From an uncultured Collinsella sp. (GTDB lineage Bacteria > Actinomycetota > Coriobacteriia > Coriobacteriales > Coriobacteriaceae), in the NCBI GenBank assembly GCA_900541065.1, contig UQIE01000001.1:1-64000 (forward strand): a stretch of DNA of 64,000 nucleotides. Reading direction: 5' to 3'. Shown here in pieces: positions 29,720 through 38,154 of the stretch. The translations under genes and the position numbers were made by a program. Below the pieces are notes generated by a model. That model did not search any database. It saw only the letters and a program-made list of their open reading frames with translations, and was not told the origin of the DNA. The number at the start of each line of letters is the position of its first letter. Within the stretch, counting starts at the first letter, position 1.

Positions 29720-31738
29720 TTAACCCATTTGCACGGCGAGCACGAGGAACACCACGAGTGCCGCGACGATATAGCAGATATAGATGCTGTAGTTGCCGCC
29801 CTCGAGCTTAGTCGCGAGGTCGGCGAGCTTCTCGACACCCTTATGCGGGGCATCGACGAGAACCTTGTCGGGTACGGGCTCCACAGCCTCGGCCACACCG
29901 GTGAGCTTCTGGAAGAAGTGCGCGATGGACCAGCAGACGGCCGTGCAGCGGTCGCGCAGCGTGTAGAGCGGCTGCATAAACCAGGACACCTCGGAGGCAA
30001 AGGTCGTGGCCACGACGGGCATATGCTCGTTGGGAGCATAGCCGCATGCCCACGGCTGGGACTTCTGCACCTTACCGACGGTCTTGAGCTTGCGGTAGCC
30101 GCAGGCAAGGCCGACAAGTACCACGAGCGCAATGGCGATCGCGGGCGTGGAGGTGGCAGCGCCGGAGTACTGGTTCATGAGCTCCATGCCCTCGGCGGCA
30201 AACACGCCACCGTACGGATGCAGCACGGACGCGGCGACATCGACCAGCACGGGCGCGATCACGGGAGCGCCAATGCCCAGCACGACGCAGATGGCCGCGA
30301 GCAGGCCCTGCGCAAACACCATGGGGGCGGGAACCTCCTTGGCATTGGCCGCGGCCTCGGAGCGGGGCGCGGAGGCAAAGGAGACGCCATAGGCCTTGAC
30401 GAAGCACGTGACAGCCAGCGCACCGGTAATGGCAAGCGCGACGGCAGCGAACACGGCCACGATCATGACGGCCTTGTCGCCCTGCATGGCGGCGTTAAAG
30501 AGCGACTGGTAGGTAAACCACTCGGACACAAAGCCGTTGAAGGGCGGGATGGCCGAGATGGCAAGCGCGCCAATGAGGAAGCAGATGGCCGTTGCCGGCA
30601 TACGACGGAACAGGCCGCCCATCTTCTCCATATTGCGCGTACCCGTGGAGTACAGCAGCGCACCGGCGCCCAAGAACAGCTCGCCCTTAAACATCGCGTG
30701 GTTAAACGTGTGGTAGAGGGCGGCCATCAGAGCCAGGACGGCAATGCCGACCGAGTTGAGCGCCATGGCGGCCATGGAGGCGCCGACGCCGAGCAGGATG
30801 ATGCCGATGTTCTCGACGGAGTGATAGGCCAGCAGGCGCTTGATGTCATGCTCCTGCAGGGCGAAGGCCACGCCGAGGACCGACGAGATCGCACCGAAGA
30901 CCATGACCATAAGGCCCCACCAAACCTGAACGCCCGAGGCGGAGAGCAGGTCGAGACCAACCTTGAGGATGCCGAAGATACCGATCTTGATCATGCCGCC
31001 GGACATGAGGGCCGACACGTTGGACGGCGCCTCGGGATGTGCCTTGGGCAGCCAGCCGTGCAGCGGGATAATACCGGCCTTGGCGCCAAAGCCAAAGAAG
31101 GCAAGCACGAAGCACACGGATGCGACCGCGGGGCTAAACTGCGTGGCGCGGAAATCCGCAAAGGCAAACGAGCCACCGGCGAAGTTGGTCATGGTGAGGA
31201 AACTCGCCATGATGAGCACAAAGCCCACGTGCGCGATCACAAAGTAGAGCCAACCGCCATGGATGGAGTTCTCGTTCTCCTCGATCACGACCAGGAAGTA
31301 CGAGGTCAGCGACATGAGCTCAAAGGCGACCAGGAACCAAAACACGTTGTCGGCGGTGATGACGAGCATCATGGACGCCACAAAGGTGTTAAAGAAGAAG
31401 CCGGCGCGGCCCTTTTTGCCCGGGTACTCATCAAAGTAGTTGAGACCGTAGATCGAGCCGGCAAACGCGAGCACCGAGATGAGCGCCACGAACAGGCCAG
31501 ACAGCTGATTGAGCAGCAGCTGGAAATGGGCAAACGGGAAAAACACGATGGTGTCGACCGACGTGACATCGCCCAGCACGGCCTGGATACCGGCCACAAA
31601 CGAAAGCACCGCGGCGGCGGCACCGACAAGGCAGCCAGCGGTCTTGGCGGCGTTATCGGCCTTGATCAGCAGAACCGAGGCGAGCGCACCGATGCACGAG
31701 ACGGCAAGCGATGCGATAAACAGCGTCATGCTATCCAT
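29720..31738 (-). CDS. hyfB: antiporter-like membrane subunit (HyfB-type)
   Basis: A 672-residue protein of the NuoL/HycC type, the largest of the three antiporter-like subunits. It has FLVAFELMSLTSYFLVV, GFGAKAGIIPLHGWLPKAHP and HNH-type membrane blocks, then a long C-terminal cytoplasmic or amphipathic section. The start overlaps the hyfA end by 8 bases. The length matches E. coli HyfB closely. Confidence 0.92.
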   Translation of the reverse strand: MDSMTLFIASLAVSCIGALASVLLIKADNAAKTAGCLVGAAAAVLSFVAGIQAVLGDVTSVDTIVFFPFAHFQLLLNQLSGLFVALISVLAFAGSIYGLNYFDEYPGKKGRAGFFFNTFVASMMLVITADNVFWFLVAFELMSLTSYFLVVIEENENSIHGGWLYFVIAHVGFVLIMASFLTMTNFAGGSFAFADFRATQFSPAVASVCFVLAFFGFGAKAGIIPLHGWLPKAHPEAPSNVSALMSGGMIKIGIFGILKVGLDLLSASGVQVWWGLMVMVFGAISSVLGVAFALQEHDIKRLLAYHSVENIGIILLGVGASMAAMALNSVGIAVLALMAALYHTFNHAMFKGELFLGAGALLYSTGTRNMEKMGGLFRRMPATAICFLIGALAISAIPPFNGFVSEWFTYQSLFNAAMQGDKAVMIVAVFAAVALAITGALAVTCFVKAYGVSFASAPRSEAAANAKEVPAPMVFAQGLLAAICVVLGIGAPVIAPVLVDVAASVLHPYGGVFAAEGMELMNQYSGAATSTPAIAIALVVLVGLACGYRKLKTVGKVQKSQPWACGYAPNEHMPVVATTFASEVSWFMQPLYTLRDRCTAVCWSIAHFFQKLTGVAEAVEPVPDKVLVDAPHKGVEKLADLATKLEGGNYSIYICYIVAALVVFLVLAVQMG

Positions 31739-32348
31739 TGTTTACGCTCCCTTCTGCTTTCTCGGACAGGCCCTGGGCCACAGCGGTAACGTCAACGGCC
31801 GGACCGTTTTCGATCGAGCGCAGGCGCTTGGCCTCGTCGAGCTCGCGATCGGCCGCACCGCCCATGACGGTCAGCGCCTTGGTGGGGCACGCCGCCACAC
31901 AATGCGGGCCGTCAGGATCAAAGGCGCACAGGTCGCACTTGACAGCGCAGGTGTACTGGCCGGGAGCCCACGTAAGCAGGCTGCTCAGGGACTTAGGATA
32001 CGAAGGCGTCGGGTCGCACATGCCTGCGACACCGGCGATAGACGTGCCATCGGGATGGATGGCTCCGAAGGGGCACGCGATGGCGCACAGCCTGCACCCG
32101 ATGCACTCCTGCTCCTTGACGTGGATGCGGTCGCCATCGTGCTCGATGGCATTCACCGGGCAAACCTCGGCGCAGGGGGCACCCTCGCAATGGTGGCAGG
32201 CAAGGGCGGCCGAAATACCGCCGGTCTTCACGAGCGCCAGGCGCGGCGTATCCTGAAGACCCTGCATCCGGTGGGCGTCGGCACAGGCGGACTGGCATGT
32301 TCCGCAGCCGATGCACCTCTCCGGGTTGATGTCGATGAAGCGGTTCAT
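31731..32348 (-). CDS. hyfA: four-cluster ferredoxin subunit (HyfA-like)
   Basis: A 205-residue polyferredoxin of the HycB/HydN/HyfA type that carries electrons from FdhF to the hydrogenase. Four Cys groups are visible: CIGCGTCQSACADA, CHHCEGAPCAEVCP, CIGCRLCAIACPFGA and CDLC...CVAACP. AGGA lies seven bases before the ATG at 32348. It directly follows fdhF. Confidence 0.93.
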   Translation of the reverse strand: MNRFIDINPERCIGCGTCQSACADAHRMQGLQDTPRLALVKTGGISAALACHHCEGAPCAEVCPVNAIEHDGDRIHVKEQECIGCRLCAIACPFGAIHPDGTSIAGVAGMCDPTPSYPKSLSSLLTWAPGQYTCAVKCDLCAFDPDGPHCVAACPTKALTVMGGAADRELDEAKRLRSIENGPAVDVTAVAQGLSEKAEGSVNNG

Positions 32349-32426
32349 CCCCACTTCCTTTCAAAATAACGGGCCGGGCTCCCGAACGTACGGGACGCCC
32401 GGCCCAAAAAGCCAACGAGAACGGGA

Positions 32427-34649
32427 CTACACGATTTGATTCACGTGCGTCTCGTCGTCGAACTTGGCGGCGCCGGGCTCAACATCCTGGGGAGCGGCGG
32501 CGTCCACCAGAGCCTGCTTGAGCTCGGTGTACTGACGCTCGACTTCGCCCTCTGCCCAAACCTGGTCGGCAATGGCGTCGACCTGGCAGGCGGAGAACTT
32601 GTCCTCGGGCGTATGCGAGACCGGGTCGACCTTGTGAATGGTCAGCTCGTTGCACTTGCCGATCCACCACTGGTAGGTCATGTAGACCGTGCCCTTGTTG
32701 ATGCGATCGCTCACGTCGGCACGGCTGTATACCTGGCCGCGGCGGCTGTGAATCGAGACGATGTCGCCATTCTTGATGCCGCGCGCCTGGGCGTCCGCGG
32801 GATTCATGCGGACAAAGCCGGGCTCGTCGGCAAGCAGCGCCAGCGTCTTGCAGTTGCCGGTCATCGAGCGGCAGCTGTAGTGGCCGACCTCGCGGACGGT
32901 GCACAGGATGAGCGGGTACTCATCGTCGGGAAGCTCGGAGGGCGCCTCCCAGTCGTGCGCCATCAGGTTGGCGCGGCCGTCCTTGGTGGTGAACTTGCCA
33001 CCAGCGAACATGTCGGGCGTACCGTGGTCGTTCACATCGGTGCTCTTGACGGGCCACTGGGCGTAGCCGCCCTCGGGAGCCATCTTCTCGTAGGTCGCGC
33101 CCACAAAGTTGGGGCACAGGCTAATGCACTCGTTCCAGATCTGCTCGGTGTTATCGTAGTGCATGGGATAGCCCATACGCGTGGACAGGTCCGCGAAGAT
33201 CTCCCAGTCGTGACGGCACTCGCCCTTGGGCGGAACGGCCGCGTCAAAGTGCTGGAAGCTACGGTCGGATGCGGTAAAGACACCCTCGTGCTCGCCCCAA
33301 GAGGTGGCAGGCAGGATGACGTCGGCGAGCATGGTCGTCTGCGTCATAAAGATGTCCTGGCAGATGAACAGATCCAGCTCGGAGAGCGTCTTGCGCATAC
33401 CGGCCGAATCGGGCTCGGTCTGCACCGGGTCCTCGCCGTAGTTGTAGAAGCAGTGCACCTTGCCCTCGTCGACCAGGTGACCCAGGTCGGTGAGCTTGTA
33501 GCCCTCCTCGAGCGGGAGCTTTTCCTCGGGCACGCCCCAAGCCTTGGCAAACTTGGCACGCACTGCCGGGTCAGTGACCTTTTGGTAGCCAGGGTACAGG
33601 TTGGGCAGCATGCCCATATCGCAGGAGCCCTGGACGTTATTCTGGCCACGCACGGGCGCGAGGCCGGAATTGGGTTTGCCGATCTGGCCGGCAACGCAGG
33701 CGATGGAGGCGATGGTGTGCACCGTCTTCAGGTTCTGCTTCTGCTGACATACGCCCATGCCCCAACCAATGATGGCAGAAGGCTTCGCCGTGGCGTACAT
33801 CTCGGCAGCTTGGTGGATCAACGCGGGCTCGACACCCGTGATGTCCTGTACGGATTCGGGAGTGTAATTCTTGATGGTCTCCCACCACTCGTCAAAGCCG
33901 TTCGTGTGCTCGGCGACGAATTCCTTGTCGTAGAGGCCATCGTTGACCAGACAGTTGGCAAAGGCGTTGAGGAACGCAACATTGCAACCGTTCTTGATCG
34001 GAAGGTAGAGATCGGCGATACGCGCGGTTTCGATATGGCGCGGGTCGGCGACGATGATCTTGCAACCCTTTTCTTTGGCTCGCACGATACGCCTTGAGAC
34101 GATGGGGTGCGAATCGGCAGGGTTATAGCCGAAGAGGAAAATGCAGCCCGCATCCTCCATACCGGGGATGGAGCATGACATGCAACCTGAACCAACCGTG
34201 TCCATCAGACCGAGGACAGTAGGGCCGTGTCAAGTACGGGCGCAGTTGTCTACGCTGTGGGTGCCGATGCACGCACGCGTAAACTTCTGCATGACGTAGT
34301 TCGCCTCATTGCCGCCGCCTCGCGAAGAGCCGGTGGTCATGACAGCGTTAGGACCATATTCGTCAATTATGGCCTGCATCTTAGATGCGGTGAAATCCAG
34401 TGCCTCGTCCCAGCTTACGCGCTCAAGATCCGCGCCCTTGGTGCGGCGGATCATCGGGTGCAGTACGCGAGGAGTCAAGATCTTGGTGTCGTTGATGAAG
34501 TCGTAGCCGCTCATGCCCTTAAGGCACAGCTCGCTCTGGTTGGTGATGCCGTTGAGCGGTTCGGTACCCACGACCTGGCCGTTTTGGACCAAGAGGTTAA
34601 ACTGGCAACCGGCGCCGCAGTACGGGCAGATCACTTTATGCTTCTCCAT
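32427..34649 (-). CDS. fdhF: formate dehydrogenase H, selenocysteine-containing
   Basis: Oxidises formate to CO2 as the input module of formate hydrogenlyase. The frame is interrupted by one TGA at 34230-34232, which falls at codon 140, exactly the Sec position of E. coli FdhF. The surroundings match (DNCART-U-HGPTV). Read through, the gene gives 740 residues. The 4Fe-4S ligands C8, C11 and C15 (CPYCGAGC) come first, with another Cys near residue 42. The bis-MGD domains then run to a molydop-binding C-terminus. The start at 34649 has GGAGG six bases upstream. A gene finder without Sec support would split it into 156- and 592-residue pieces. It lies between hydN and hyfA. Confidence 0.96.
34199..34232 (-). 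promoter_or_regulatory. SECIS hairpin and Sec UGA of fdhF
   Basis: After the UGA (34230-34232), the mRNA forms TGTCC/GGACA around a loop containing GGTCT. GGU begins 19 nt after the UGA; counting the E. coli fdhF SECIS the same way from memory gives the same spacing and the same GGUCU loop, which SelB reads there. The hairpin is 34199-34218. Confidence 0.85.
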
Positions 34650-34723
34650 GACACCCTCCTTCCTTTCTCTGCTACCGAATACTCGGTACTTATTTGACAA
34701 TCATTGGGCCTGTCGCCCGACGC

Positions 34724-35242
34724 TTACGCCTCGTTTTCGATGGTGGCGCGGGCACGCTCGGCAGTCAGCTCCGCCAAACGTTCCTCGTCTACCAGGGTGA
34801 GGCCCTTGGTCGGGCACGCCTCGGCACACGCCGGACCGCCGGGACGGTCCACGCACAGGTCGCACTTGAGCACGAAGCTCTTAGTCTGCGAACCCACGCG
34901 CACGTCACCCATCAAGACGGGGACCTGCGTGGTCGCCACGCTCACGGCACCAAAGGGGCATGCCATGACGCAGCTCTTGCAGCCGATGCAGTTGTCCTCG
35001 TTGACGCCGATGCGATGGTTCTTTGGATCAAAGAACAAGGCGCCCGTAGGACAGGCCTTCGCGCACGGGGCATCCTCGCAGTGATGGCAAGCCACCGGTG
35101 CGGAGATCTCGTACGTACGCGTCACGCGCAGGCGCGGCGCGGCGATGTTACCGGGGATGTCGTGCGCCTCGATACACGCCGCCATGCAGGTTTGACACCC
35201 GATGCAGCGCGAAGAATCGGCTACGACTCGCTTATTACCCAT
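34724..35242 (-). CDS. hydN: HydN-like electron-transfer ferredoxin
   Basis: A 172-residue four-cluster ferredoxin, first gene of the formate hydrogenlyase operon. Cys groups: CIGCQTCMAACIEA, CHHCEDAPCAKACP, CIGCKSCVMACPFGA and CDLCVDRP...CAEACP. In E. coli, HydN is associated with FdhF. GGAGGG lies upstream of the ATG at 35242, with a rather long spacing; an in-frame GTG three codons earlier is possible. A large palindrome lies about 180 nt upstream. Confidence 0.9.
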   Translation of the reverse strand: MGNKRVVADSSRCIGCQTCMAACIEAHDIPGNIAAPRLRVTRTYEISAPVACHHCEDAPCAKACPTGALFFDPKNHRIGVNEDNCIGCKSCVMACPFGAVSVATTQVPVLMGDVRVGSQTKSFVLKCDLCVDRPGGPACAEACPTKGLTLVDEERLAELTAERARATIENEA

Positions 35243-35668
35243 GTTGTTCACTCCCTCCTGAATCCCTTGCCGGAGAGACCCTGTCGACATTGACCCAAGC
35301 CGCCCGTGGCCTGGCATCGACGAATCGAATGCATGCGGCGAAACATGCACTCGGTAGAGTTTCTCCAACGATATACAGGTTAAATATACGCAGTTGCAGG
35401 GGGCAAACTTGAGCATAGGCCCTGCAATACGGGTGTATTGCAGGGGTTTTGGCAGGTTGGAATTATTCTCTAGAAGCTATAAAGGTGAGTGTATTACATG
35501 CGTACACCTCAGAGATTTTTATGCGCTCTCATTTTGGATGTACTACGCTTGTATTCGTGTTTATGGTTATCTACTTGAGTGAAATAAAGTAATCGTTATA
35601 AGATGCTGATGTATCGGCACATGCCGCATTTGACCGACTATATTGCACGCTCATTAAGGGGGCCAGTG
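35243..35668. other. divergent intergenic region between hydN and the antitoxin gene
   Basis: A 426-nt region that must hold the promoter of the 15-kb formate hydrogenlyase operon on the minus strand and that of the toxin-antitoxin pair on the plus strand. It is visibly more AT-rich than its neighbours around 35450-35640. It contains the palindrome listed separately and GTGTATTACATGCGTACAC (35491-35509), an imperfect palindrome in front of the antitoxin gene that could be its operator. No convincing ORF is present. Confidence 0.6.
35394..35445. promoter_or_regulatory. 11-bp palindrome plus half-site upstream of hydN
   Basis: CCCTGCAATAC-GGGT-GTATTGCAGGG (35420-35445) is a perfect 11-bp inverted repeat. 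A third copy of the half-site, TTGCAGGGGG, is at 35394-35403, closer to hydN. Repeated TTGCAGGG sites suggest binding of a regulator of the formate hydrogenlyase operon. As an RNA hairpin it could also act as a terminator toward the plus strand (GTTTT follows). Confidence 0.5.
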
Positions 35669-35992
35669 ATGTCATCGACTCAAAAAAGAGCCATCCTGCA
35701 GGTGCGCATTCGCGAGGAAGACAAGCAGCATGCCGAGCATCTCTACGATGCCATGGGCACATCGCTCGCCGAGGCTGTCCGCTTATTTGTCGCGCAAAGC
35801 ATTTTGATGCGCAAGCTCCCCTTTCAGCCGGTCGCCGTGCGCTCAAAGGACGGCACCGCCGCCTATGGATCGCTCAAAGCATATGGTGACCCCAATCGCC
35901 GCGCCGAGGAGCGCAATGCCTGGATTGAATACCTAGCCACAGAAAGCGATGAGTCGGTTTTGGGTCCCGAGGAAGTAGATATCCATAAGTAG
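35669..35992 (+). CDS. RelB/DinJ-like antitoxin
   Basis: A 107-residue protein with an N-terminal ribbon-helix-helix-like segment (RAILQVRIREEDKQHAEHLYDAMGTS), the pattern of RelB/DinJ-type antitoxins, and an acidic C-terminal part that would bind the toxin. The ATG at 35669 has AAGGGGG upstream. Its last codons overlap the start region of the PIN toxin frame, the usual sign of a coupled pair. Confidence 0.75.
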   Translation: MSSTQKRAILQVRIREEDKQHAEHLYDAMGTSLAEAVRLFVAQSILMRKLPFQPVAVRSKDGTAAYGSLKAYGDPNRRAEERNAWIEYLATESDESVLGPEEVDIHK

Positions 35993-36488
35993 CACCATCA
36001 TCGACGAGACCGTCATCCTGCGCTACCTGCTTAACGACGACGAGGTCCTGTCACCGCGCGCCGCCAAGGTCATCGCCACGCGCACCGCTCGCGTCTACCC
36101 CGAGATCATCACACGCGTCGCCGTTACGCTGCGCGACGTCTACAAGGTCCCGCGCGTGGAGATTGCGACGGCCATGACCAAGCTGCTCGATGACGTCATG
36201 GTCGACGAGCCCACCGTTATCGCCCTTGCCATCAAACTCTTTGGCAAGACCCATATGGACTTTACCGACTGCCTCCTCGCAGCCCGAACCGCCATCTACA
36301 ACGATGATGTCGTGAGCTTTGGCAAGCCCATCATCCAAGGCATGATCGATTACCGCCGTAAACGCCAAACCGTGGCCGACGTTCGCGACCGCGCCGCCGA
36401 AGCACGCAGCCGAAGCACCGACTCCACCATCGACAAGCTCCGCCACCGCCCCCCCCAGCTAACCCCATCCCCTCCTAAGTTGCGGTGA
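35985..36488 (+). CDS. PIN-domain toxin with no canonical start codon
   Basis: The frame is open from a stop at 35976 and codes for a PIN RNase: IIDETVILRYLL with the first Asp, YPEIITRVAVTL with the Glu, and DFTDCLLAA with further Asp. The expected last acidic residue is Gly (VVSFGKPI). The only sensible start is at 35985, where the codon is ATA, not ATG: ATA would give (M)SSTIIDE and overlap the antitoxin stop (ATAAGTAG). The first true ATG (36156) is inside the domain and would destroy it. The stop codon lies within palindrome copy 3. It is either a start-codon mutation that silences the toxin or a rare AUA start. Confidence 0.65.
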   Translation: MSSTIIDETVILRYLLNDDEVLSPRAAKVIATRTARVYPEIITRVAVTLRDVYKVPRVEIATAMTKLLDDVMVDEPTVIALAIKLFGKTHMDFTDCLLAARTAIYNDDVVSFGKPIIQGMIDYRRKRQTVADVRDRAAEARSRSTDSTIDKLRHRPPQLTPSPPKLR

Positions 36489-36546
36489 AATACGGACTGT
36501 TTCATGCCTTTAAAGGCCTCAACAGTCCGTATTTCACCGCAACTTA
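36476..36546. repeat. dispersed palindrome, copy 3
   Basis: Perfect arms of about 26 bases (TAAGTTGCGGTGAAATACGG and on) around an 18-nt centre that is itself partly palindromic (GCCTTTAAAGGC). It provides the last codons and the stop of the PIN toxin frame, and lies between that gene and the convergent gene ending at 36573. Confidence 0.95.
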
Positions 36547-36572
36547 TTGAAGGTGGACCGCGAACGATTTCG

Positions 36573-37574
36573 CTATCGGGAGTCGGCGTAGGGTTTTATT
36601 GTCGGAATGCCGTAACCGCGCATCATGGCACCGAACGATTCTACGTCGTAGGTGTCCGAGAGTTTGAAATGAATGACGTTGTGGCCCATGGCGCGAAGGT
36701 TCGCGTCGCGCATGAGGGCCGCTCGATACGTTTTTGCCGCCGCCCGCTCTGGATCATTTTGAGCCTCGTCTTCAAACTTGCCTAGCCCATGCAGCTCTGC
36801 CAGCGTCCATGAGCCGTCTGGCATCTGCCAGCCATAATCTGCTAGATAATAGCCAGCGTTTCCCGGTCGCGTTATCTCAACTTGAAGCTCGGGCGCGGCA
36901 ACCCCAGCGAGAATCATCGCTGCTCTCGCCTCAGACTCGCCGCCATTGTCTGACCTGCCGTCCATATACTCAAAAACGTCAAAAGCACGCGCGATGCCAT
37001 GCAGCCCTCGACAATTTGCCTGCGCATATGCTCGCAGCTCTTCGCGTTCGACATCGTACTCACGGGCCAAGCCATCGACATAACCCAGCGCATAGCGAAA
37101 GGCGCTCGATCGCGCGATATCAACAACCGTTCGACACGGAGCCGTCAGTGTAAACAGACCAAGCCGCCACACTTCGCCCGGGCGCCAGCGCTTGTATTCA
37201 ACGAACTCATACGTATCACGCCTTGTAGACCGTGGCAGCAGCACTTGCACTTTATCCAGAAGCGTATACGCCGAGCCGATGCCGTAGAGCAGCGCTGCTG
37301 TCGCTCCGCAAAACACAGCATCCGGTTCAACGACCGCAATAGCGGATGCCAGCTGAAAGATACGATCTTCAACCCCAAGATTATTCCAATAGACCGGATC
37401 CGCATACACATGGTTGTAAAGACGAAGCATGAGCTCTTCCTGCATAAGCTCGCGCGCACGGCGTTCATCCCAAGGATCAATTGTTATAAGCAGCTGTCCA
37501 TCTTGATGAATTCCAACGGCCGAGAATAGCATCCTTGCATAGGACTGCGGAAAACGTTTGCCTTTATCGAGCAT
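36573..37574 (-). CDS. hypothetical protein, AbiEi-like N-terminus and nuclease-like C-terminus
   Basis: A 333-residue protein I cannot name with certainty. The middle (GATAALLYGIG, LTAPCRTVVDIAR, AFRYALGYVDGLAREYDV) resembles the AbiEi-type transcriptional-regulator/antitoxin architecture found in actinobacteria. The C-terminal 120 residues (GGESEARAAMIL, LADYGW, LAELHGLGKF, DANLRAMGHNVIHF) have the spacing of a Vsr/DUF559-like PD-(D/E)XK nuclease fold. Base composition is more AT-rich than the flanks, and palindromes of the same family stand on both sides, suggesting acquisition. The start is uncertain: 37574 has GGGG upstream, but the frame opens to 37595. Confidence 0.6.
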   Translation of the reverse strand: MLDKGKRFPQSYARMLFSAVGIHQDGQLLITIDPWDERRARELMQEELMLRLYNHVYADPVYWNNLGVEDRIFQLASAIAVVEPDAVFCGATAALLYGIGSAYTLLDKVQVLLPRSTRRDTYEFVEYKRWRPGEVWRLGLFTLTAPCRTVVDIARSSAFRYALGYVDGLAREYDVEREELRAYAQANCRGLHGIARAFDVFEYMDGRSDNGGESEARAAMILAGVAAPELQVEITRPGNAGYYLADYGWQMPDGSWTLAELHGLGKFEDEAQNDPERAAAKTYRAALMRDANLRAMGHNVIHFKLSDTYDVESFGAMMRGYGIPTIKPYADSR

Positions 37575-37759
37575 GGCCAACCCCATAACCATCACGGCGG
37601 AGAGAATACCATTACGCTATCGCATGCTTCCGTCCGCAGGCCTTGCCAAAAGCTGACCAAAAGCTTGACGTCGCAGGTCAGAGCTTCAAAAAATATTTCC
37701 ACTCTCGGTAGACGGTCGCTACGATCCTCCCAACGGCATCAAAATCCAACCTTACAAAT

Positions 37760-37827
37760 AGTTGCGGTGAAATACGGACTACATGGGCCATAAAAGCCGA
37801 AAACAGTCCGTATTTCACCGCAACTTA
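37760..37827. repeat. dispersed palindrome, copy 4
   Basis: Arms AGTTGCGGTGAAATACGGACT and its exact complement (21 bp), the same arm sequence as copy 3, around a different 24-nt loop. It lies upstream of the 36573-37574 gene, so that gene is bracketed by copies 3 and 4. Confidence 0.95.
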
Positions 37828-37860
37828 GGTGGGGATGTGGGGTCCCCGGCACGTTTACGA

Positions 37861-37896
37861 AAACGGCTCTGATCCCAAAGGGAATCAGAGCCGTTA
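37861..37896 (-). terminator. intrinsic terminator of the tRNA-Pro/tRNA-Gly transcript
   Basis: AACGGCTCTGAT and ATCAGAGCCGTT pair over 12 bases, followed on the minus strand by TTTTCG. It begins 11 nt after the end of tRNA-Gly. Confidence 0.9.
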
Positions 37897-37906
37897 AGCT
37901 ATCTTG

Positions 37907-37980
37907 TGGAGCGGGCGACGGGAATCGAACCCGCGTCATCAGCTTGGAAGGCTGGGGTTCTACCATTGAACTACGCCCGC
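37907..37980 (-). tRNA. tRNA-Gly (anticodon UCC)
   Basis: A 74-nt cloverleaf with acceptor GCGGGCG/CGCCCGC, CCA encoded, anticodon loop CTTCCAA on stem CCAGC/GCTG, and T-loop TTCGATT. It follows tRNA-Pro by six bases. Confidence 0.96.
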
Positions 37981-37986
37981 AAGATA

Positions 37987-38063
37987 TGGTCGGGACGACA
38001 GGATTTGAACCTGCGACATCCTGCTCCCAAAGCAGGCGCGCTACCAAACTGCGCCACGTCCCG
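37987..38063 (-). tRNA. tRNA-Pro (anticodon UGG)
   Basis: A 77-nt cloverleaf with acceptor CGGGACG/CGTCCCG, discriminator A, CCA encoded, anticodon loop TTTGGGA on stem CCTGC/GCAGG, and T-loop TTCAAAT. First of the two tRNAs in the transcript. Confidence 0.96.
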
Positions 38064-38114
38064 AAGGTGTTGAGCAGCTAAGGTCTAAACCTTGCGTGTC
38101 CCAAAGCGAAGGAA

Positions 38115-38143
38115 ATTATAGGGGAGACTCCCCGCCTGTGCAA
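38115..38143 (-). promoter_or_regulatory. sigma-70-type promoter of the tRNA pair
   Basis: On the minus strand TTGCAC, a 17-nt spacer and a perfect TATAAT. The -10 box ends 52 nt before the tRNA-Pro 5' end. The GC-rich spacer contains GGGGAG/CTCCCC. It is the best consensus promoter I see in the window. Confidence 0.8.
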
Positions 38144-38154
38144 GCGCAGAAACC

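Larger units (their letters stand above)
37575..37906. other. intergenic region holding palindrome copy 4 and a tRNA terminator
   Basis: About 330 nt. It contains palindrome copy 4 (37760-37827) and the terminator of the tRNA pair (37861-37896). The stretch 37596-37740 shows no gene; it would hold the promoter of the 36573-37574 gene. Confidence 0.6.

Noticed and set aside
34230..34232. TGA inside fdhF read as a nonsense mutation splitting the gene
   Set aside because: It is at the Sec codon position of the family, the flanking residues match on both sides, a SECIS hairpin with the right loop and spacing follows, and selA, selB, selC and selD are present.
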